Part shown: positions 50,764-59,640 of the stretch, one piece after another
Position numbering within the stretch: position 1 is the first letter of the stretch
Layout of the letters: the number at the start of each line of letters is the position of its first letter
Assembly (NCBI RefSeq): GCF_030817835.1
Contig: NZ_JAUSZR010000001.1
Coordinates: 1,426,001-1,490,000 of the forward strand
Direction of reading: 5' to 3'
Source of the DNA: Pseudarthrobacter sp. W1I19
GTDB taxonomy: Bacteria > Actinomycetota > Actinomycetes > Actinomycetales > Micrococcaceae
DNA length: 64,000 nucleotides
Notes under the pieces: generated by a model
The model's database searches: none
Seen by the model: the letters and a program-made list of their open reading frames with translations, nothing else
Told to the model about the DNA's origin: nothing
Program-made: the position numbers and the translations under genes

Positions 50764-50820
50764 CTGTGGCCCTCCTTCGATTGATGCCCTTTGGGTATCC
50801 TCCGAATTTACCGCAAGTGC

Positions 50821-52263
50821 TTAGTCGTCGATGCAGGGAGCGGCACCCGCGGTCCCGGGGGTGTTGGGAGCCCAGTGCGGGTAGGTCCGCGTGTCGTTTG
50901 CGGGAACCCAACGTCCGGCGTCCACCACGTAGTCCCAGCCCAGCCCGTCGTTACGCAGCGCCGCGATGCCGGCAAGGAGGCGTTCGGCGTCTTCCAGGCG
51001 GGAGCCGACGCCGAAGCTGGCGCGCAGGGAGCCGGAGGGCAAACCCAGGCGCTTCAACAGCGGGTGGGCGCAAAAACGTCCGTCGCGCAGGCCCACGCCG
51101 TGTTCGGCGGACAGGTAGGCGGCCACCAGGCCAGCGTCGTAGCCTTCCACCGAGAAGTTGACCACGCCGATGGTGTCCGTATCCGGGTTGGTATCCTTGA
51201 AAATCTGGTGGACGGTGACGCCGTCGATCTGCTGCAGGCCTTCCACCAGGAAAGAGCGGATGGCCGCTTCGTGCGCATGCCACTGTTCCTGGTCGAGCCC
51301 GGCGATCACCTGGGTTGCGCGCGCCAGCGTGGCGGCGCCCAGGACGTTAGGGGAGCCGCCCTCATGGCGGGCCGGGCCGGTGGCCCAGCTGACGCCGTCG
51401 AGCCTTGCTTCCTTGACGGCGCCGCCCCCGGCAAGGTGCGGCGTTCCGGCATCCAGCCAGTCGGTCGGGCCCACCAGCACGCCGGCGCCGAACGGTGCGT
51501 ACAGCTTGTGGCCGGAAAAGGCGAGGTAGTCGATGCCGTCCGCTGCAATGTCCACGCGGCGGTGCGGTGCCAGCTGGGCGGCGTCCACCACGATCCGTGC
51601 GCCGTGGTCATGGGCAAGCGCAGCCAGGGCCCGGACGGGAAGGATCTCGCCGGTGACATTGGACGCGCCGGTGACGGCGAGCAGGCTCACGCCGCCCTGC
51701 TCCAGCTCCGCGCGGACGGCGTCGATGGTGCCGGCGATGGTGTCGGCGGCAACGATGCTGCGGTGCGGGACGCCCTGCCACGGCAGCAGGTTGGCGTGGT
51801 GCTCGATGTCCAGGTAGAGGACGTCGCCGTCAGGCCGTCCGTCTGTTTCTGGCAGGCAGCCGGCCAGCAGGTTCAGCGAATCCGTGGTGTTCCGCGTGAA
51901 GATTACGGAGTCATCCGGGCGGCCGCCCACGAAGTCGCGGACGATGTTTCGCGCGTTTTCGTAGACGGAGGTGCTGATCTGTGATGCATAACCGGCGCCG
52001 CGGTGGACGCTGGCATAGAACGGCAGGATCTCGTTGAGGTACGCCGAGACCACGGAGAGGGCCGGAGCCGAGGCCCCATAGTCAAGGTTGGCGTAGCGGA
52101 TGTGGCCGCCGTGGATCAGCGGCGCCTGGATTTCTGCGCCGGTGACGGCAGCGAGCGGAGGGCCGGCAGCGGCGCGGCGGGCATCAAAGGTGGTTCCGGC
52201 CTGTGCTGTTTCAGATCCGGCAGCTTCGAACGTTGCGTTGGGGGAGACGGTGGCAGTTGTCAC
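50821..52263 (-). CDS. PLP-dependent aminotransferase class V / cysteine desulfurase-like enzyme
   Basis: A 480-residue fold-type I PLP enzyme. The Schiff-base lysine is in AFSGHKLYAPFGAG, SSVYENAR-like DNA-binding is absent, and FTRNTTDSLN, VDAAQLAPHR and GRFCAHPLLK are SufS/NifS-like, with a cysteine in the loop that holds the desulfurase nucleophile. A GTG start at 52263 with TGAGGT upstream gives a plausible N-terminus after a variable leader. It lies behind a SAM-IV riboswitch and terminator, so it is probably involved in sulfur or methionine metabolism, as a desulfurase or a related lyase. Confidence 0.85.
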   Translation of the reverse strand: MTTATVSPNATFEAAGSETAQAGTTFDARRAAAGPPLAAVTGAEIQAPLIHGGHIRYANLDYGASAPALSVVSAYLNEILPFYASVHRGAGYASQISTSVYENARNIVRDFVGGRPDDSVIFTRNTTDSLNLLAGCLPETDGRPDGDVLYLDIEHHANLLPWQGVPHRSIVAADTIAGTIDAVRAELEQGGVSLLAVTGASNVTGEILPVRALAALAHDHGARIVVDAAQLAPHRRVDIAADGIDYLAFSGHKLYAPFGAGVLVGPTDWLDAGTPHLAGGGAVKEARLDGVSWATGPARHEGGSPNVLGAATLARATQVIAGLDQEQWHAHEAAIRSFLVEGLQQIDGVTVHQIFKDTNPDTDTIGVVNFSVEGYDAGLVAAYLSAEHGVGLRDGRFCAHPLLKRLGLPSGSLRASFGVGSRLEDAERLLAGIAALRNDGLGWDYVVDAGRWVPANDTRTYPHWAPNTPGTAGAAPCIDD

Positions 52264-52278
52264 GAAAGACCTCACTTC

Positions 52279-52304
52279 AAAAGGACTCCCGCTCCCGGGA
52301 ATCC
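52279..52304 (-). terminator. Intrinsic terminator, expression platform of the SAM-IV riboswitch
   Basis: On the minus strand an 8-bp stem (GGATTCCC with GGGAGTCC, one G-T pair) with a GGGAGC loop is followed at once by TTTT. It lies between the aptamer and the ribosome-binding site of the PLP-enzyme gene. Confidence 0.85.
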
Positions 52305-52324
52305 GCGCTTGCCGCATCCGCTCC

Positions 52325-52425
52325 GGACCGGCCTGGTCGTCACCCGGGGCACCCCACCGCGGTTGGAGGGTTGCCGGCCAGCAAACCGGGGTTTCGCGCT
52401 GGCACTCGTGACCTGGTTAAGAGCG
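52325..52425 (-). ncRNA. SAM-IV riboswitch aptamer
   Basis: Read on the minus strand, CCAGGTCACGAGTGCCAGC begins the aptamer; P1 pairs CCAGGTC with GACCAGG (one mismatch). P2 is GCCAGC with GCTGGC around GAAACCCCGGTTT. The core GGCAACC, then CCGCGGTGGGGTGCC and CGGGTGACGACC, matches the SAM-IV pattern found in Actinobacteria. Recognition is by memory of the consensus. Confidence 0.85.
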
Positions 52426-52518
52426 TAGAACATCGGGTTGGGAGGTTTTAAGTCGGGACGATTGTTAAGCGCTTTGTTACGCGCGGCCGGAAAGAGCTTC
52501 TTTTGCCGAAGAAACGAC

Positions 52519-52548
52519 GGCGGGCACCTCCCCAAGGAGGCGCCCGCC
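52519..52548 (-). terminator. Terminator downstream of hisN
   Basis: A 13-bp stem (52519-52531 with 52536-52548, one mismatch or wobble) with a 4-nt loop. On the minus strand GTCGTTTCTT follows. Confidence 0.75.
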
Positions 52549-52571
52549 GCTGATTCTTCGATGGTCTTCTG

Positions 52572-53384
52572 TTACAGGAGGTCGTCCAGCTCCGGGTTCA
52601 ACCTGCGGAGTACCTCCGAGTGCAGGATGGAGTTGGTGGCCAGGGCGTTGCCGCCGAAGGGCCCGTCTTCCCCTTCCAGGGAGGTGAAGCGCCCGCCGGC
52701 TTCCACCACGATCGGTACTAGCGCGGCCATGTCATAAAGGTTCAGTTCAGGTTCGCAGGCGATGTCCACAGAGCCCTCGGCCACCATGCAGTAGGACCAG
52801 AAGTCGCCGAACGCCCTGGTCCGCCACACATCCTCGGTGAGGCCCAAAAAGTTCTCCAGGTTGCCGCGTTCCTTCCAGCCTCCCAGGCTGGAATAGGAAA
52901 GGGAGGCGTCGGAGAGCCTGGAGACGTTCGAGACGCGAAGCCGCGTGGCCGCAGCGAGGGAACGGCCCATGTACGCGCCCATCCCCTTGGCCGCCCACCA
53001 GCGTTTGCCCAGGGCCGGTGCGCTGACCACACCTACCACCGGTTCGCCTTCATCCACCAGGGCGATCAGGGTGGCCCAGACCGGGACGCCGCGGACAAAG
53101 TTCTTGGTGCCGTCAATGGGATCAATGATCCAGCGGCGTGAGCCGTGCCCTGTGCTGCCGAACTCCTCACCCAGCACGGCGTCGCGCGGGCGGGAACGGG
53201 ATAACTGGCCGCGGATGGCTTCTTCGGCGGCCTTGTCCGCGTCCGTGACCGGCGTCAGGTCAGGCTTGGTCTCCACCTGGAGGTCCAGGGCCTTGAAGCG
53301 GCCCATGGTCTGGTCATCCACGGAGTCGGCCAGCACATGGGCCAGGCGCAGGTCATCGTTGTAGCTTGAAGCGGGTTGGATCAT
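52572..53384 (-). CDS. hisN: Histidinol-phosphatase, inositol monophosphatase family
   Basis: Removes phosphate from L-histidinol phosphate, the penultimate step of histidine synthesis in Actinobacteria. The 270-residue protein shows the metal-dependent phosphatase signatures [20 protein letters not shown] and [13 protein letters not shown], with the lithium-sensitive fold. The best match is actinobacterial HisN (Rv3137-like), although another inositol-phosphate substrate is possible. It is 48 bp downstream of rsgA on the same strand, probably the last gene of the doxX-aroA-rsgA-hisN unit. Confidence 0.88.
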   Translation of the reverse strand: MIQPASSYNDDLRLAHVLADSVDDQTMGRFKALDLQVETKPDLTPVTDADKAAEEAIRGQLSRSRPRDAVLGEEFGSTGHGSRRWIIDPIDGTKNFVRGVPVWATLIALVDEGEPVVGVVSAPALGKRWWAAKGMGAYMGRSLAAATRLRVSNVSRLSDASLSYSSLGGWKERGNLENFLGLTEDVWRTRAFGDFWSYCMVAEGSVDIACEPELNLYDMAALVPIVVEAGGRFTSLEGEDGPFGGNALATNSILHSEVLRRLNPELDDLL

Positions 53385-53432
53385 GGTTCCAAACTACCGT
53401 CTGCGCGCGGTTCTGCTGGGAGATCGGCCCTG

Positions 53433-54548
53433 TCAGTTGACGCTGCCAAGCTCCTTGGCCTCCTGGGCCTCCATGCGGGGATCGGTGCCGAGGAGCCTGC
53501 GCAGGGAGGCCAGCCGGGCAACACCCGTGGCCCCGGCATGGCCGCCTGCCACCCAGGCATCCAGGCCGCAGTTCACAGCCATGGCAGTGTGCTTGCAGCC
53601 CCGCTCGCAGTCCTCAATGCCGGGGTAGAGGTCCGGGAAGGAACGCAGGATCCGGTCCGGGTCCACGTGGGCCAGGCCGAAGGAGCGGATGCCCGGGGTG
53701 TCGATGATCCAGCTGCCCGGCGGCGCGTCCGATAACCTCAGCGCCAGGGCTGACGACGACGTGTGGCGGCCGCGGCCCGTCACGGCGTTTACCCCGCCGG
53801 TGGCACGCTCGGCCCCGGTCAGTGCGTTCACCATGGTTGATTTGCCCACGCCCGAATGCCCCAGCATGACGGTGACTTTTCCGTCCAGGTAACCGCGCAG
53901 CTCTGCCACCGCGTTGATGTCCAGCCGGGCCGACAGCCCGTCATCGGAGCGGGCGTCGATACCGGACGCCGCGGAGTCCGCCGTCCGGCTGATAATGACC
54001 GGGAAGTCCAGGTGCGTGTAGTTGGATAACAGCTCCGCCGGATCCTTGACGTCCGCCTTGGTGACCAGCAGGATCGGCTCGATCCCGGCGTCGTACGCAG
54101 CCACCAGGGCGCGGTCGATGAAGCCGGTGCGCGGCTCCGGGTTGGCCGCGGCCACCACAATCACCAGCTGGTCCGCATTGGCCACGACGGCCCGTTCCAC
54201 GGGATCGGTATCATCGGCGCTGCGCCGAAGGAGGGTTTTGCGGTCCTGGATTTTCACCAGCCGGGCCAAGGTGTTGGGGTCGCCGGAAACGTCTCCCACC
54301 AGCGACACGAAGTCGCCCGCCACCACCGGGTTGCGGCGCAGCTCGCGTGCCCGGGCGGCGATGACAACACGTTCGTTGCCGGAGTCCTCGCCCACCACTG
54401 CCGTGTACCGTCCGCGGTCAACGGTGACGATACGGCCGGTGACGGCGTCGTCATGGCTGGGCCGGTCCTTGGTGCGGGGCCTTGAGCCTTTTTTGCTGGG
54501 CCGGATGCGGACATCCGACTCGTCCCAGGAGTCAGTGCTCCGCGCCAC
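53433..54548 (-). CDS. rsgA: Ribosome small-subunit-dependent GTPase A
   Basis: A 371-residue circularly permuted GTPase for late 30S maturation. An N-terminal OB fold (TGRIVTVDRGRYTAVVGE) leads to the permuted G domain: VTKADVKD (G4), GHSGVGKSTMVNAL (G1), DTPGIRSF (G3), then a zinc region (C-x3-C-x-H-x6-C in DCERGCKHTAMAVNC). A GTG start at 54548 overlaps the aroA stop by 17 nt and has GGAAGG 8 nt upstream. A C-terminal helix bundle completes it. The aroA-rsgA neighbour pair is also found in mycobacteria (Rv3227-Rv3228). Confidence 0.92.
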   Translation of the reverse strand: MARSTDSWDESDVRIRPSKKGSRPRTKDRPSHDDAVTGRIVTVDRGRYTAVVGEDSGNERVVIAARARELRRNPVVAGDFVSLVGDVSGDPNTLARLVKIQDRKTLLRRSADDTDPVERAVVANADQLVIVVAAANPEPRTGFIDRALVAAYDAGIEPILLVTKADVKDPAELLSNYTHLDFPVIISRTADSAASGIDARSDDGLSARLDINAVAELRGYLDGKVTVMLGHSGVGKSTMVNALTGAERATGGVNAVTGRGRHTSSSALALRLSDAPPGSWIIDTPGIRSFGLAHVDPDRILRSFPDLYPGIEDCERGCKHTAMAVNCGLDAWVAGGHAGATGVARLASLRRLLGTDPRMEAQEAKELGSVN

Positions 54549-55920
54549 CGGCTGAACCTTCCGACACTGCACTGGAAACACCGGTCTGGGCCAGCATGTC
54601 CGCCCACAGCCGGGGGAAATCGGGCATCGTCTTGGCGGTGGTGGCGATGTCCTCCACCTGGACGCCCTCCACGGCCAGGCCAAGGATGGCTCCGGCCGTG
54701 GCCATGCGGTGGTCCGCGTAACTTTGTACGACGCCGGCATGCAGCTTCGCGGGCCGGATCACCAGGCCGTCGCTGGTCTCCTCGGCGTCGCCGCCCAGGC
54801 GGTTGATTTCGGTAACGAGGGCTGCCAGCCGGTCCGTCTCGTGTCCGCGCAGGTGTGCGATGCCGGTGAGCCGGGAGGGGGTGGTGGCCAGTGCGCAGAG
54901 CGCGGCGACCGTAGGCGCCAGTTCACTGGTGTCCGCGAAATTGGCACCCTTGATTTCCGCTCCGCCTGTGACGGTGAGGACACCATCACGCAGGCTGACA
55001 TCGGCACCCATCTCGGCCAGGATGCTGCGCCACAGATCCCCTACCTGCTGCGTCTGTTCCGGCCAGCCCGGAATCCGGACGGTCCCGCCGGAGGCCAGTG
55101 CGGCGGCAAGGAACGGGCCGGCGTTGGACAGGTCCTGCTCGATCTGCTGGTCGAAGGCGCGGATAGGCCCGGGAGCAACAACCCAGTGGTTCGGGACAGA
55201 ATCGTCAACCACAACCCCGGCGCCGCGCAGGACGGCAACTGTCATGTTGATGTGGTCCAGGCTGGGCACCGGTTTGCCGACGTGCTCCAGGTGCAGCCCC
55301 TCGGTGAACCTTGCGCCTACCAGCAACAGGGCCGAGACAAACTGCGACGAGGCACTGGCGTCGATGACCAGGTGGCCGCCCTGGACCTCGCCCGAGCCTT
55401 CCACCACGAACGGCAAGGACGACGGCGTGCCGCCATCCTGGCCGGAAACAGCCACTCCCAGCGCCTTCAGCGCTTCGATGATGGTTCCCATGGGCCGCTT
55501 CCGGGCATGCGGGTCGCCGTCGAACAGGCTGGCGCCATTGCGCAGGGCGGCCAGCGGCGGCACGAACCGCATCACCGTTCCGGCGAGGCCGCAGTCGATC
55601 GTGGCTGCGGACGGTGTCCCGTCCGCGGCGATCGGGAGGACCTCAAGGTCCGGCCCGAAGGCACCGTCCCCCGGCACTTCGGTGATGGTGGCGCCAAGCT
55701 GGCGGAGCGCCTCGATCATCAGTGCGGAGTCCCTGGAGTGCAGCGGAGCGCGCAGCCGCGACGGGCCGTCGGCCAGGGCGGCGAGCACCAGGTACCGGTT
55801 GGTCAACGACTTTGAGCCGGGCACGGTGACCGTGGCATTCACAGGGCGGGACGCGAAGGGGGCGGGCCAGTGGGGAAGGGACGGTCCGGTGTTGTCCCGG
55901 GCGGCGGCTGGTGCGGTCAT
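54532..55920 (-). CDS. aroA: 5-enolpyruvylshikimate-3-phosphate synthase
   Basis: Sixth step of the shikimate pathway: phosphoenolpyruvate plus shikimate-3-phosphate. The 462-residue protein has VTVPGSKSLTNRYLVLAAL (substrate lysine), DCGLAGTVMRFVPPLAAL, RKRPMGTIIEALKALGV, SSQFVSALLLVGARF and LRGHETDRLAALVTEINRLG, all EPSPS landmarks. The start ATG at 55920 gives about 30 residues before the first motif. It lies 7 nt after doxX and overlaps rsgA. Confidence 0.96.
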   Translation of the reverse strand: MTAPAAARDNTGPSLPHWPAPFASRPVNATVTVPGSKSLTNRYLVLAALADGPSRLRAPLHSRDSALMIEALRQLGATITEVPGDGAFGPDLEVLPIAADGTPSAATIDCGLAGTVMRFVPPLAALRNGASLFDGDPHARKRPMGTIIEALKALGVAVSGQDGGTPSSLPFVVEGSGEVQGGHLVIDASASSQFVSALLLVGARFTEGLHLEHVGKPVPSLDHINMTVAVLRGAGVVVDDSVPNHWVVAPGPIRAFDQQIEQDLSNAGPFLAAALASGGTVRIPGWPEQTQQVGDLWRSILAEMGADVSLRDGVLTVTGGAEIKGANFADTSELAPTVAALCALATTPSRLTGIAHLRGHETDRLAALVTEINRLGGDAEETSDGLVIRPAKLHAGVVQSYADHRMATAGAILGLAVEGVQVEDIATTAKTMPDFPRLWADMLAQTGVSSAVSEGSAGGAEH

Positions 55921-55927
55921 GTCCTGC

Positions 55928-56476
55928 TTATGCCCCCGTGGCGTGTTCGACGGCGCGGCGCATAACCTTGTCGGCTTTGTGCAGCTTTTTGTTGGTGGTC
56001 TTCCGGGCATCCGCGGCGAGGTGCGCGGCGCCCTTCCTCGCGTCGGCCGCCAGGTGCTCGGCACGCCAGGCGAGCCCCGGCTTTCCCGCAGTGTCCACGG
56101 AAGCAAGCAATGCCCCTCCGCTCAAGGACAGGTTCTTCAGCAGCTGGTTGCGGCGGTTCGTACGGCCCTCCTTGCTGCTGATGTCCGCGCTGCGCCACTC
56201 GACGAACGTATTGAGCATGGAAACCACAGTCAGCACGGTGGCCGAAAGGCGGGAAAACTTCCCCAGCCCGAACAGGACGCCGGCGCCCACCTGGGTGCCG
56301 CCGATGATCCGGGCCAGTGTCTTCTCATCCGTCTGGAAAGGCAGCGCCGCCGCTGCCTTGCTCAGCAGGGGCGAGAGCTGTTGCGCGGTATCGTCGGCAT
56401 TCTTGAGCTTATCCATCCCGGCAAGAACAAAACTGGAAGCCAGCATGGGCCGTGCGAGTGTGCGGACAAAGGACAT
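55928..56476 (-). CDS. DoxX-family membrane protein
   Basis: A 182-residue protein with four helices (about 8-22, 56-72, 80-95 and 120-135), with RPMLASSFVLAGMDKLKN and GAGVLFGLGKFSRLSATVLTV typical of DoxX. The C-terminal 50 residues are hydrophilic and contain an imperfect repeat (AEHLAADARKGAAHLAADARK). Strong ribosome-binding site GGAGGA before ATG 56476. Members are linked to redox and thiol stress in mycobacteria; the role here is unknown. It leads the operon and is divergent from sigH. Confidence 0.85.
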   Translation of the reverse strand: MSFVRTLARPMLASSFVLAGMDKLKNADDTAQQLSPLLSKAAAALPFQTDEKTLARIIGGTQVGAGVLFGLGKFSRLSATVLTVVSMLNTFVEWRSADISSKEGRTNRRNQLLKNLSLSGGALLASVDTAGKPGLAWRAEHLAADARKGAAHLAADARKTTNKKLHKADKVMRRAVEHATGA

Positions 56477-56742
56477 GGATTTCCTCCTGGGTGGACGAAC
56501 CGCGTCTGGTGCGGCGGAGTCCGTTCTAGTCTTGCACTTTTGGGGAATATTTGCCTGAAGCCGCAGGTTATGGAAACTGGGCCTGGAAAGCCGGGCCCAC
56601 AAGACAAAGCACCGGACAACAGAGTGGAGTTGGCCCTTGAGGCGGGTGTTGGACGGAATCGAAGCAGCAGGCCCGGTGGCTATTCACTCGATGGGGGCCG
56701 AACCCCCTGAGTATGGTCCGCCGCGTGCGCAGAGCCTGACAG

Positions 56743-56748
56743 TAGACT
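56743..56748 (+). promoter_or_regulatory. -10 box (TAGACT) for leaderless sigH
   Basis: TAGACT ends 8 nt before the ATG at 56757. A matching SigH-type autoregulatory pair (GGAA and GTT) was not found. Confidence 0.5.
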
Positions 56749-56756
56749 TGAAGGCA

Positions 56757-57545
56757 ATGAGTACCTTGGATCCGGCCGTTTCGGCCATGTATGAGGCTTC
56801 GCAGAACGAAGCCAAGAGCAGCGCTGATATCCGGCCCGAGCGGGCAGAGCCGGCGGAAGACTCCGGGCAGCCTGCGGAAGACTCCGGGCAGCCTGCGGAA
56901 GCAACCGAAGAAGCGGTCAACATTTCCACGGAATCCGCGGAGGACCGCCGTGTCCGGTTTGAACGCGACGCGATGCAGTACGTCGATCAGCTGTACTCCG
57001 CGGCCATGCGGATGGCCAGGAACCCAGCCGATGCAGAGGACCTCGTCCAGGAGGCCTACACCAAGGCCTTTTCCGCGTTCCACCAGTACAAGCCGGGAAC
57101 CAACCTCAAGGCCTGGCTGTACCGGATCCTGACGAACACCTATATCAACCTGTACCGCAAACGGCAGCGCGAACCGCTCCAGTCCAACTCGGACACCATC
57201 GAGGACTGGCAGTTGGCGCGTGCTGAGTCACACACCTCCAGTGGGCTGCGGTCCGCTGAGGCGGAGGCGCTGGACCACCTGCCGGATTCGGACGTCAAGC
57301 GCGCGCTTCAGGCCATTCCCGAAGAATTCCGCCTTGCGGTGTATTTCGCGGACGTTGAGGGGTTTGCGTACAAGGAAATCTCAGACATCATGAACACCCC
57401 CATCGGAACAGTGATGTCCCGGCTCCACCGCGGCCGGAGAATGTTGCGGGACATGCTCGCGGAATACGCCGCCGAGCGAGGATTCAAAACAGCCGCAGTT
57501 GCACCGGACGCGGCGGAAAGCACACAACAGGAGAACAGGAAATGA
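56757..57545 (+). CDS. sigH: ECF-type RNA polymerase sigma factor SigH/SigR
   Basis: A 262-residue group 4 sigma factor that responds to thiol-oxidative stress. After an 80-residue acidic extension with a 21-nt tandem duplication, region 2 ([21 protein letters not shown]) and region 4 ([44 protein letters not shown]) are both complete. The ATG at 56757 fits the leaderless promoter; an open frame from 56637 has no homologous N-terminus. The overlapping anti-sigma gene (ATGA) confirms the subfamily. Confidence 0.94.
   Translation: MSTLDPAVSAMYEASQNEAKSSADIRPERAEPAEDSGQPAEDSGQPAEATEEAVNISTESAEDRRVRFERDAMQYVDQLYSAAMRMARNPADAEDLVQEAYTKAFSAFHQYKPGTNLKAWLYRILTNTYINLYRKRQREPLQSNSDTIEDWQLARAESHTSSGLRSAEAEALDHLPDSDVKRALQAIPEEFRLAVYFADVEGFAYKEISDIMNTPIGTVMSRLHRGRRMLRDMLAEYAAERGFKTAAVAPDAAESTQQENRK
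56853..56894 (+). repeat. 21-nt direct duplication in the N-terminal sigH extension
   Basis: Two identical 21-nt copies, 56853-56873 and 56874-56894, with a third partial copy (GCGGAAG) after them. They encode PAEDSGQ repeated within the acidic, probably disordered leader. Confidence 0.85.
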
Positions 57546-57802
57546 GCGACTGCCAGGGATTGGGCGACTGCGACGATACCCGGATGCAACGCATCTACGA
57601 GTACCTTGACGGCGCGCTGACACGTGAAGACATCACGGAAATCAAGACGCACCTTGATGAGTGCCCGGAATGCACGGAGCAGTACGACCTTGAGTGCGTC
57701 ATCCGCAACATGGTCAAGCGTTCGTGCACCGAAGCTGCTCCGGACAACCTGAAGAACGCCATCCTGGACCGGATCCACTCGATCCGTCCAGTGGATGCGT
57801 AG
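57542..57802 (+). CDS. rsrA: Mycothiol-system zinc-binding anti-sigma factor RsrA/RshA
   Basis: Holds SigH inactive in reduced cells and releases it when its cysteines are oxidised. The 86 residues contain the ZAS motif H37-x3-C41-x2-C44 (THLDECPEC), with C4, C10 and C52 also present. ATG overlaps the sigH stop (ATGA). The family length is 80-105 residues. Confidence 0.94.
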   Translation: MSDCQGLGDCDDTRMQRIYEYLDGALTREDITEIKTHLDECPECTEQYDLECVIRNMVKRSCTEAAPDNLKNAILDRIHSIRPVDA

Positions 57803-57866
57803 CCGGTAGGGGACGCACAGTAATACCGGACGCGCAGGCCGCGATCCCCGGATCCCGATGAGATAC

Positions 57867-57904
57867 AAAGGACCCCGAAAGCCGAATGGCTTCCGGGGTC
57901 CTTT
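57867..57904. terminator. Bidirectional terminator between rsrA and bL37
   Basis: An 11-bp outer stem (57867-57877 with 57894-57904) and a short inner GCC/GGC stem around GAAT. A-rich and T-rich edges suit both directions. Confidence 0.85.
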
Positions 57905-57931
57905 GCTGTAACCGCTATACCTGGCATGTGC

Positions 57932-58006
57932 CTAGGTGTTGGGGCGCTTCCCGTGGTTCGCGCCGCCACGCTTACGGTCACGACGCTTGCGTGCACGCTT
58001 GCTCAT
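57932..58006 (-). CDS. Large-subunit ribosomal protein bL37 (24 residues)
   Basis: A 24-codon gene encoding an almost wholly basic peptide that starts MSKRARKRRDRKRGG and ends ANHGKRPNT. This matches the actinobacterial bL37 protein first seen in M. smegmatis ribosome structures. A perfect AAGGAGG lies 6 nt before the ATG and a terminator follows. It is shorter than usual annotation limits. It converges on rsrA. From 58007 to 58152 I see no further gene. Confidence 0.85.
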   Translation of the reverse strand: MSKRARKRRDRKRGGANHGKRPNT

Positions 58007-58152
58007 AGCTGGCCTCCTTACTGTTGGTACTCAAAAAAGAGCTGCCCTCAAGTCTCCCACATGATCTGATGCCCCGCGAACCGGCGACTGCCGCGTGACC
58101 TGCGGTTCGATGAGGCTTCGCCCGTACCAGGCGAGGGGAAGGCTCCCGCAGC

Positions 58153-58767
58153 CTAGTTCCGAAGTGAGTTGCGGATGGCGATGCCCGCCTGCTCCAGCAC
58201 CGTCCGAAGCGTTTCCAGAACCACGGGACTCAGGGGTTGCTTTGCTGCCTGCTGCCGGAGTTCGGCGCGAAGATCGTCCCTGAACGCCTGGAGCATCAGC
58301 TCGGCTTCCTTCAACGAACTTTTGCTGTCAGCAGCCGGGCCACCTTTGAGGGCCATGAACGCGGCAGATGCGGCACCGGCCCTTGCCGCTTCGGCGGTGG
58401 CCGCGAGGTCGGCCCTGAGGCCGCGCATGTTGCTGCGGATATCCTCACGAAGGTTGTCTGCCAGCCGGCGCACTGACGCAGAGATTTCCTTCTCTACTCC
58501 TGCCAGTTCCTCACGGCGCAGGTTGAGTTCCGCCAGGCCGGCCGGAGTGATGCGGTAGTTGGTCCGGCGGCCAGAGGTTTCGGTGACCACCAGGCCCTCT
58601 TCCTCCAGTTTTCCGAGCCTGGGGTAAATGGTTCCGGCGCTGGGGGAGTAGGTCCCGCCAAAGCGTTCCTTGAGTGCCTTGATCAGTTCGTAGCCGTGCT
58701 TTGGACCCGATTCGAGGAGGGCAAGCAGGTAAAGCCGCAGGGCGCCGTGGGCAAAGACGGCAGGCAT
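58153..58767 (-). CDS. PadR-family transcriptional regulator
   Basis: A 204-residue repressor. The N-terminal winged helix (LRLYLLALLESGPKHGYELIKAL, then SAGTIYPRLGKLEEEGLV) is diagnostic. The C-terminal 120 residues form long helices for dimerisation. It overlaps the DUF4097 gene by 3-4 nt (ATGA), so the two are coexpressed, and it probably binds the ATATAT palindromes upstream of that gene. The inducing signal is unknown. Confidence 0.9.
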   Translation of the reverse strand: MPAVFAHGALRLYLLALLESGPKHGYELIKALKERFGGTYSPSAGTIYPRLGKLEEEGLVVTETSGRRTNYRITPAGLAELNLRREELAGVEKEISASVRRLADNLREDIRSNMRGLRADLAATAEAARAGAASAAFMALKGGPAADSKSSLKEAELMLQAFRDDLRAELRQQAAKQPLSPVVLETLRTVLEQAGIAIRNSLRN

Positions 58768-59627
58768 CAGTGCCGTTCTTCCGCAGACCCCGTGGTGTTT
58801 CCGTTCGCCTCGCCGGGCGCCCTGTGCAGGATGGAGGTCTTGCCCGATACGGAATTGGTCCTGACCAGCATGAGTTTGGCGTCCGGGCCGGCAATCGTCT
58901 CCACCTTGCCGCCCGTGACGTGGTACTGCTGGTTGCCGATCACCACTGCTCCGGTGGCCGATTTGGCGACGATATCCACGCCGACGTCGTGGGGGATCCG
59001 GATGGTGAGGTTCCCGGAAACTGAATTGGCGCCGAAATCCTGGGCGAAATCCAAGAGGTCGAAGTTCATATCGCCGCTGACCGTGTTGGCGCGGATGTGG
59101 CTGAAGTGGCCGGAAGCGGTGACCTCGCCCGAGACGGTCTTGGCAGTGAGGACACCGCTGTGGTTCCGGGCGCTGAGTTCGCCGCTCACGGTGGTGACGA
59201 CCAGTTCGCCGTCGGTGCCGTCGGCCATGACGGAACCTGAGACGGTGTTCAGGCGTGTACGGGAGGCCATTCCTGACACCAGGCCGTCACCGCTGACCGT
59301 GCCTGCCTCAACGTCCACGGTGGCAGGCAAGGCAATGCTGATGACGGCGTAGTTTTCACTGTGGTGGTTCACCGTTCCCATGAGGTTCTTGAACCAGCCC
59401 TGCGGCCCGTGAAGCTGGTGCCGGACCTCCAGCCGGCCGTCCTGCAGCGAAACAGCCACGGGGTCGCCCTGCACTTCGGAAATCTCGATCCGGGTGTAGG
59501 GCTGTTCGTGGGCCACTACATCGAACCGGCCACGGACCATCCCCAGTTTCAGTGATGAGACAGACCCGACGTCGATTGTCTCCGCGCCCGTGACATCCCA
59601 GTTCTGGTCAGGTGTTGTTCCAGCCAT
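58767..59627 (-). CDS. DUF4097 beta-strand repeat protein
   Basis: A 286-residue protein with no signal peptide or membrane helix. Its centre (about 105-245) repeats short strands ending in TVSG or SVSG at intervals of roughly 18-20 residues, which would make a beta-helix or solenoid, the DUF4097 hallmark. Function is unknown; such genes often travel with PadR regulators in Actinobacteria. GGAGG lies 4 nt upstream of the ATG. Confidence 0.85.
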   Translation of the reverse strand: MAGTTPDQNWDVTGAETIDVGSVSSLKLGMVRGRFDVVAHEQPYTRIEISEVQGDPVAVSLQDGRLEVRHQLHGPQGWFKNLMGTVNHHSENYAVISIALPATVDVEAGTVSGDGLVSGMASRTRLNTVSGSVMADGTDGELVVTTVSGELSARNHSGVLTAKTVSGEVTASGHFSHIRANTVSGDMNFDLLDFAQDFGANSVSGNLTIRIPHDVGVDIVAKSATGAVVIGNQQYHVTGGKVETIAGPDAKLMLVRTNSVSGKTSILHRAPGEANGNTTGSAEERH

Positions 59628-59640
59628 GGCTCCTCCAAAG

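Noticed and set aside
50791..51984. A 397-codon plus-strand frame opposite the class-V PLP enzyme
   Set aside because: Composition of a codon shadow (Gly/Val/Ala/His-rich), and the minus strand has the intact PLP motifs and a riboswitch-controlled start.
54803..56710. A 635-codon plus-strand frame across aroA and doxX
   Set aside because: Antisense to two clear genes, low-complexity composition, no family features.
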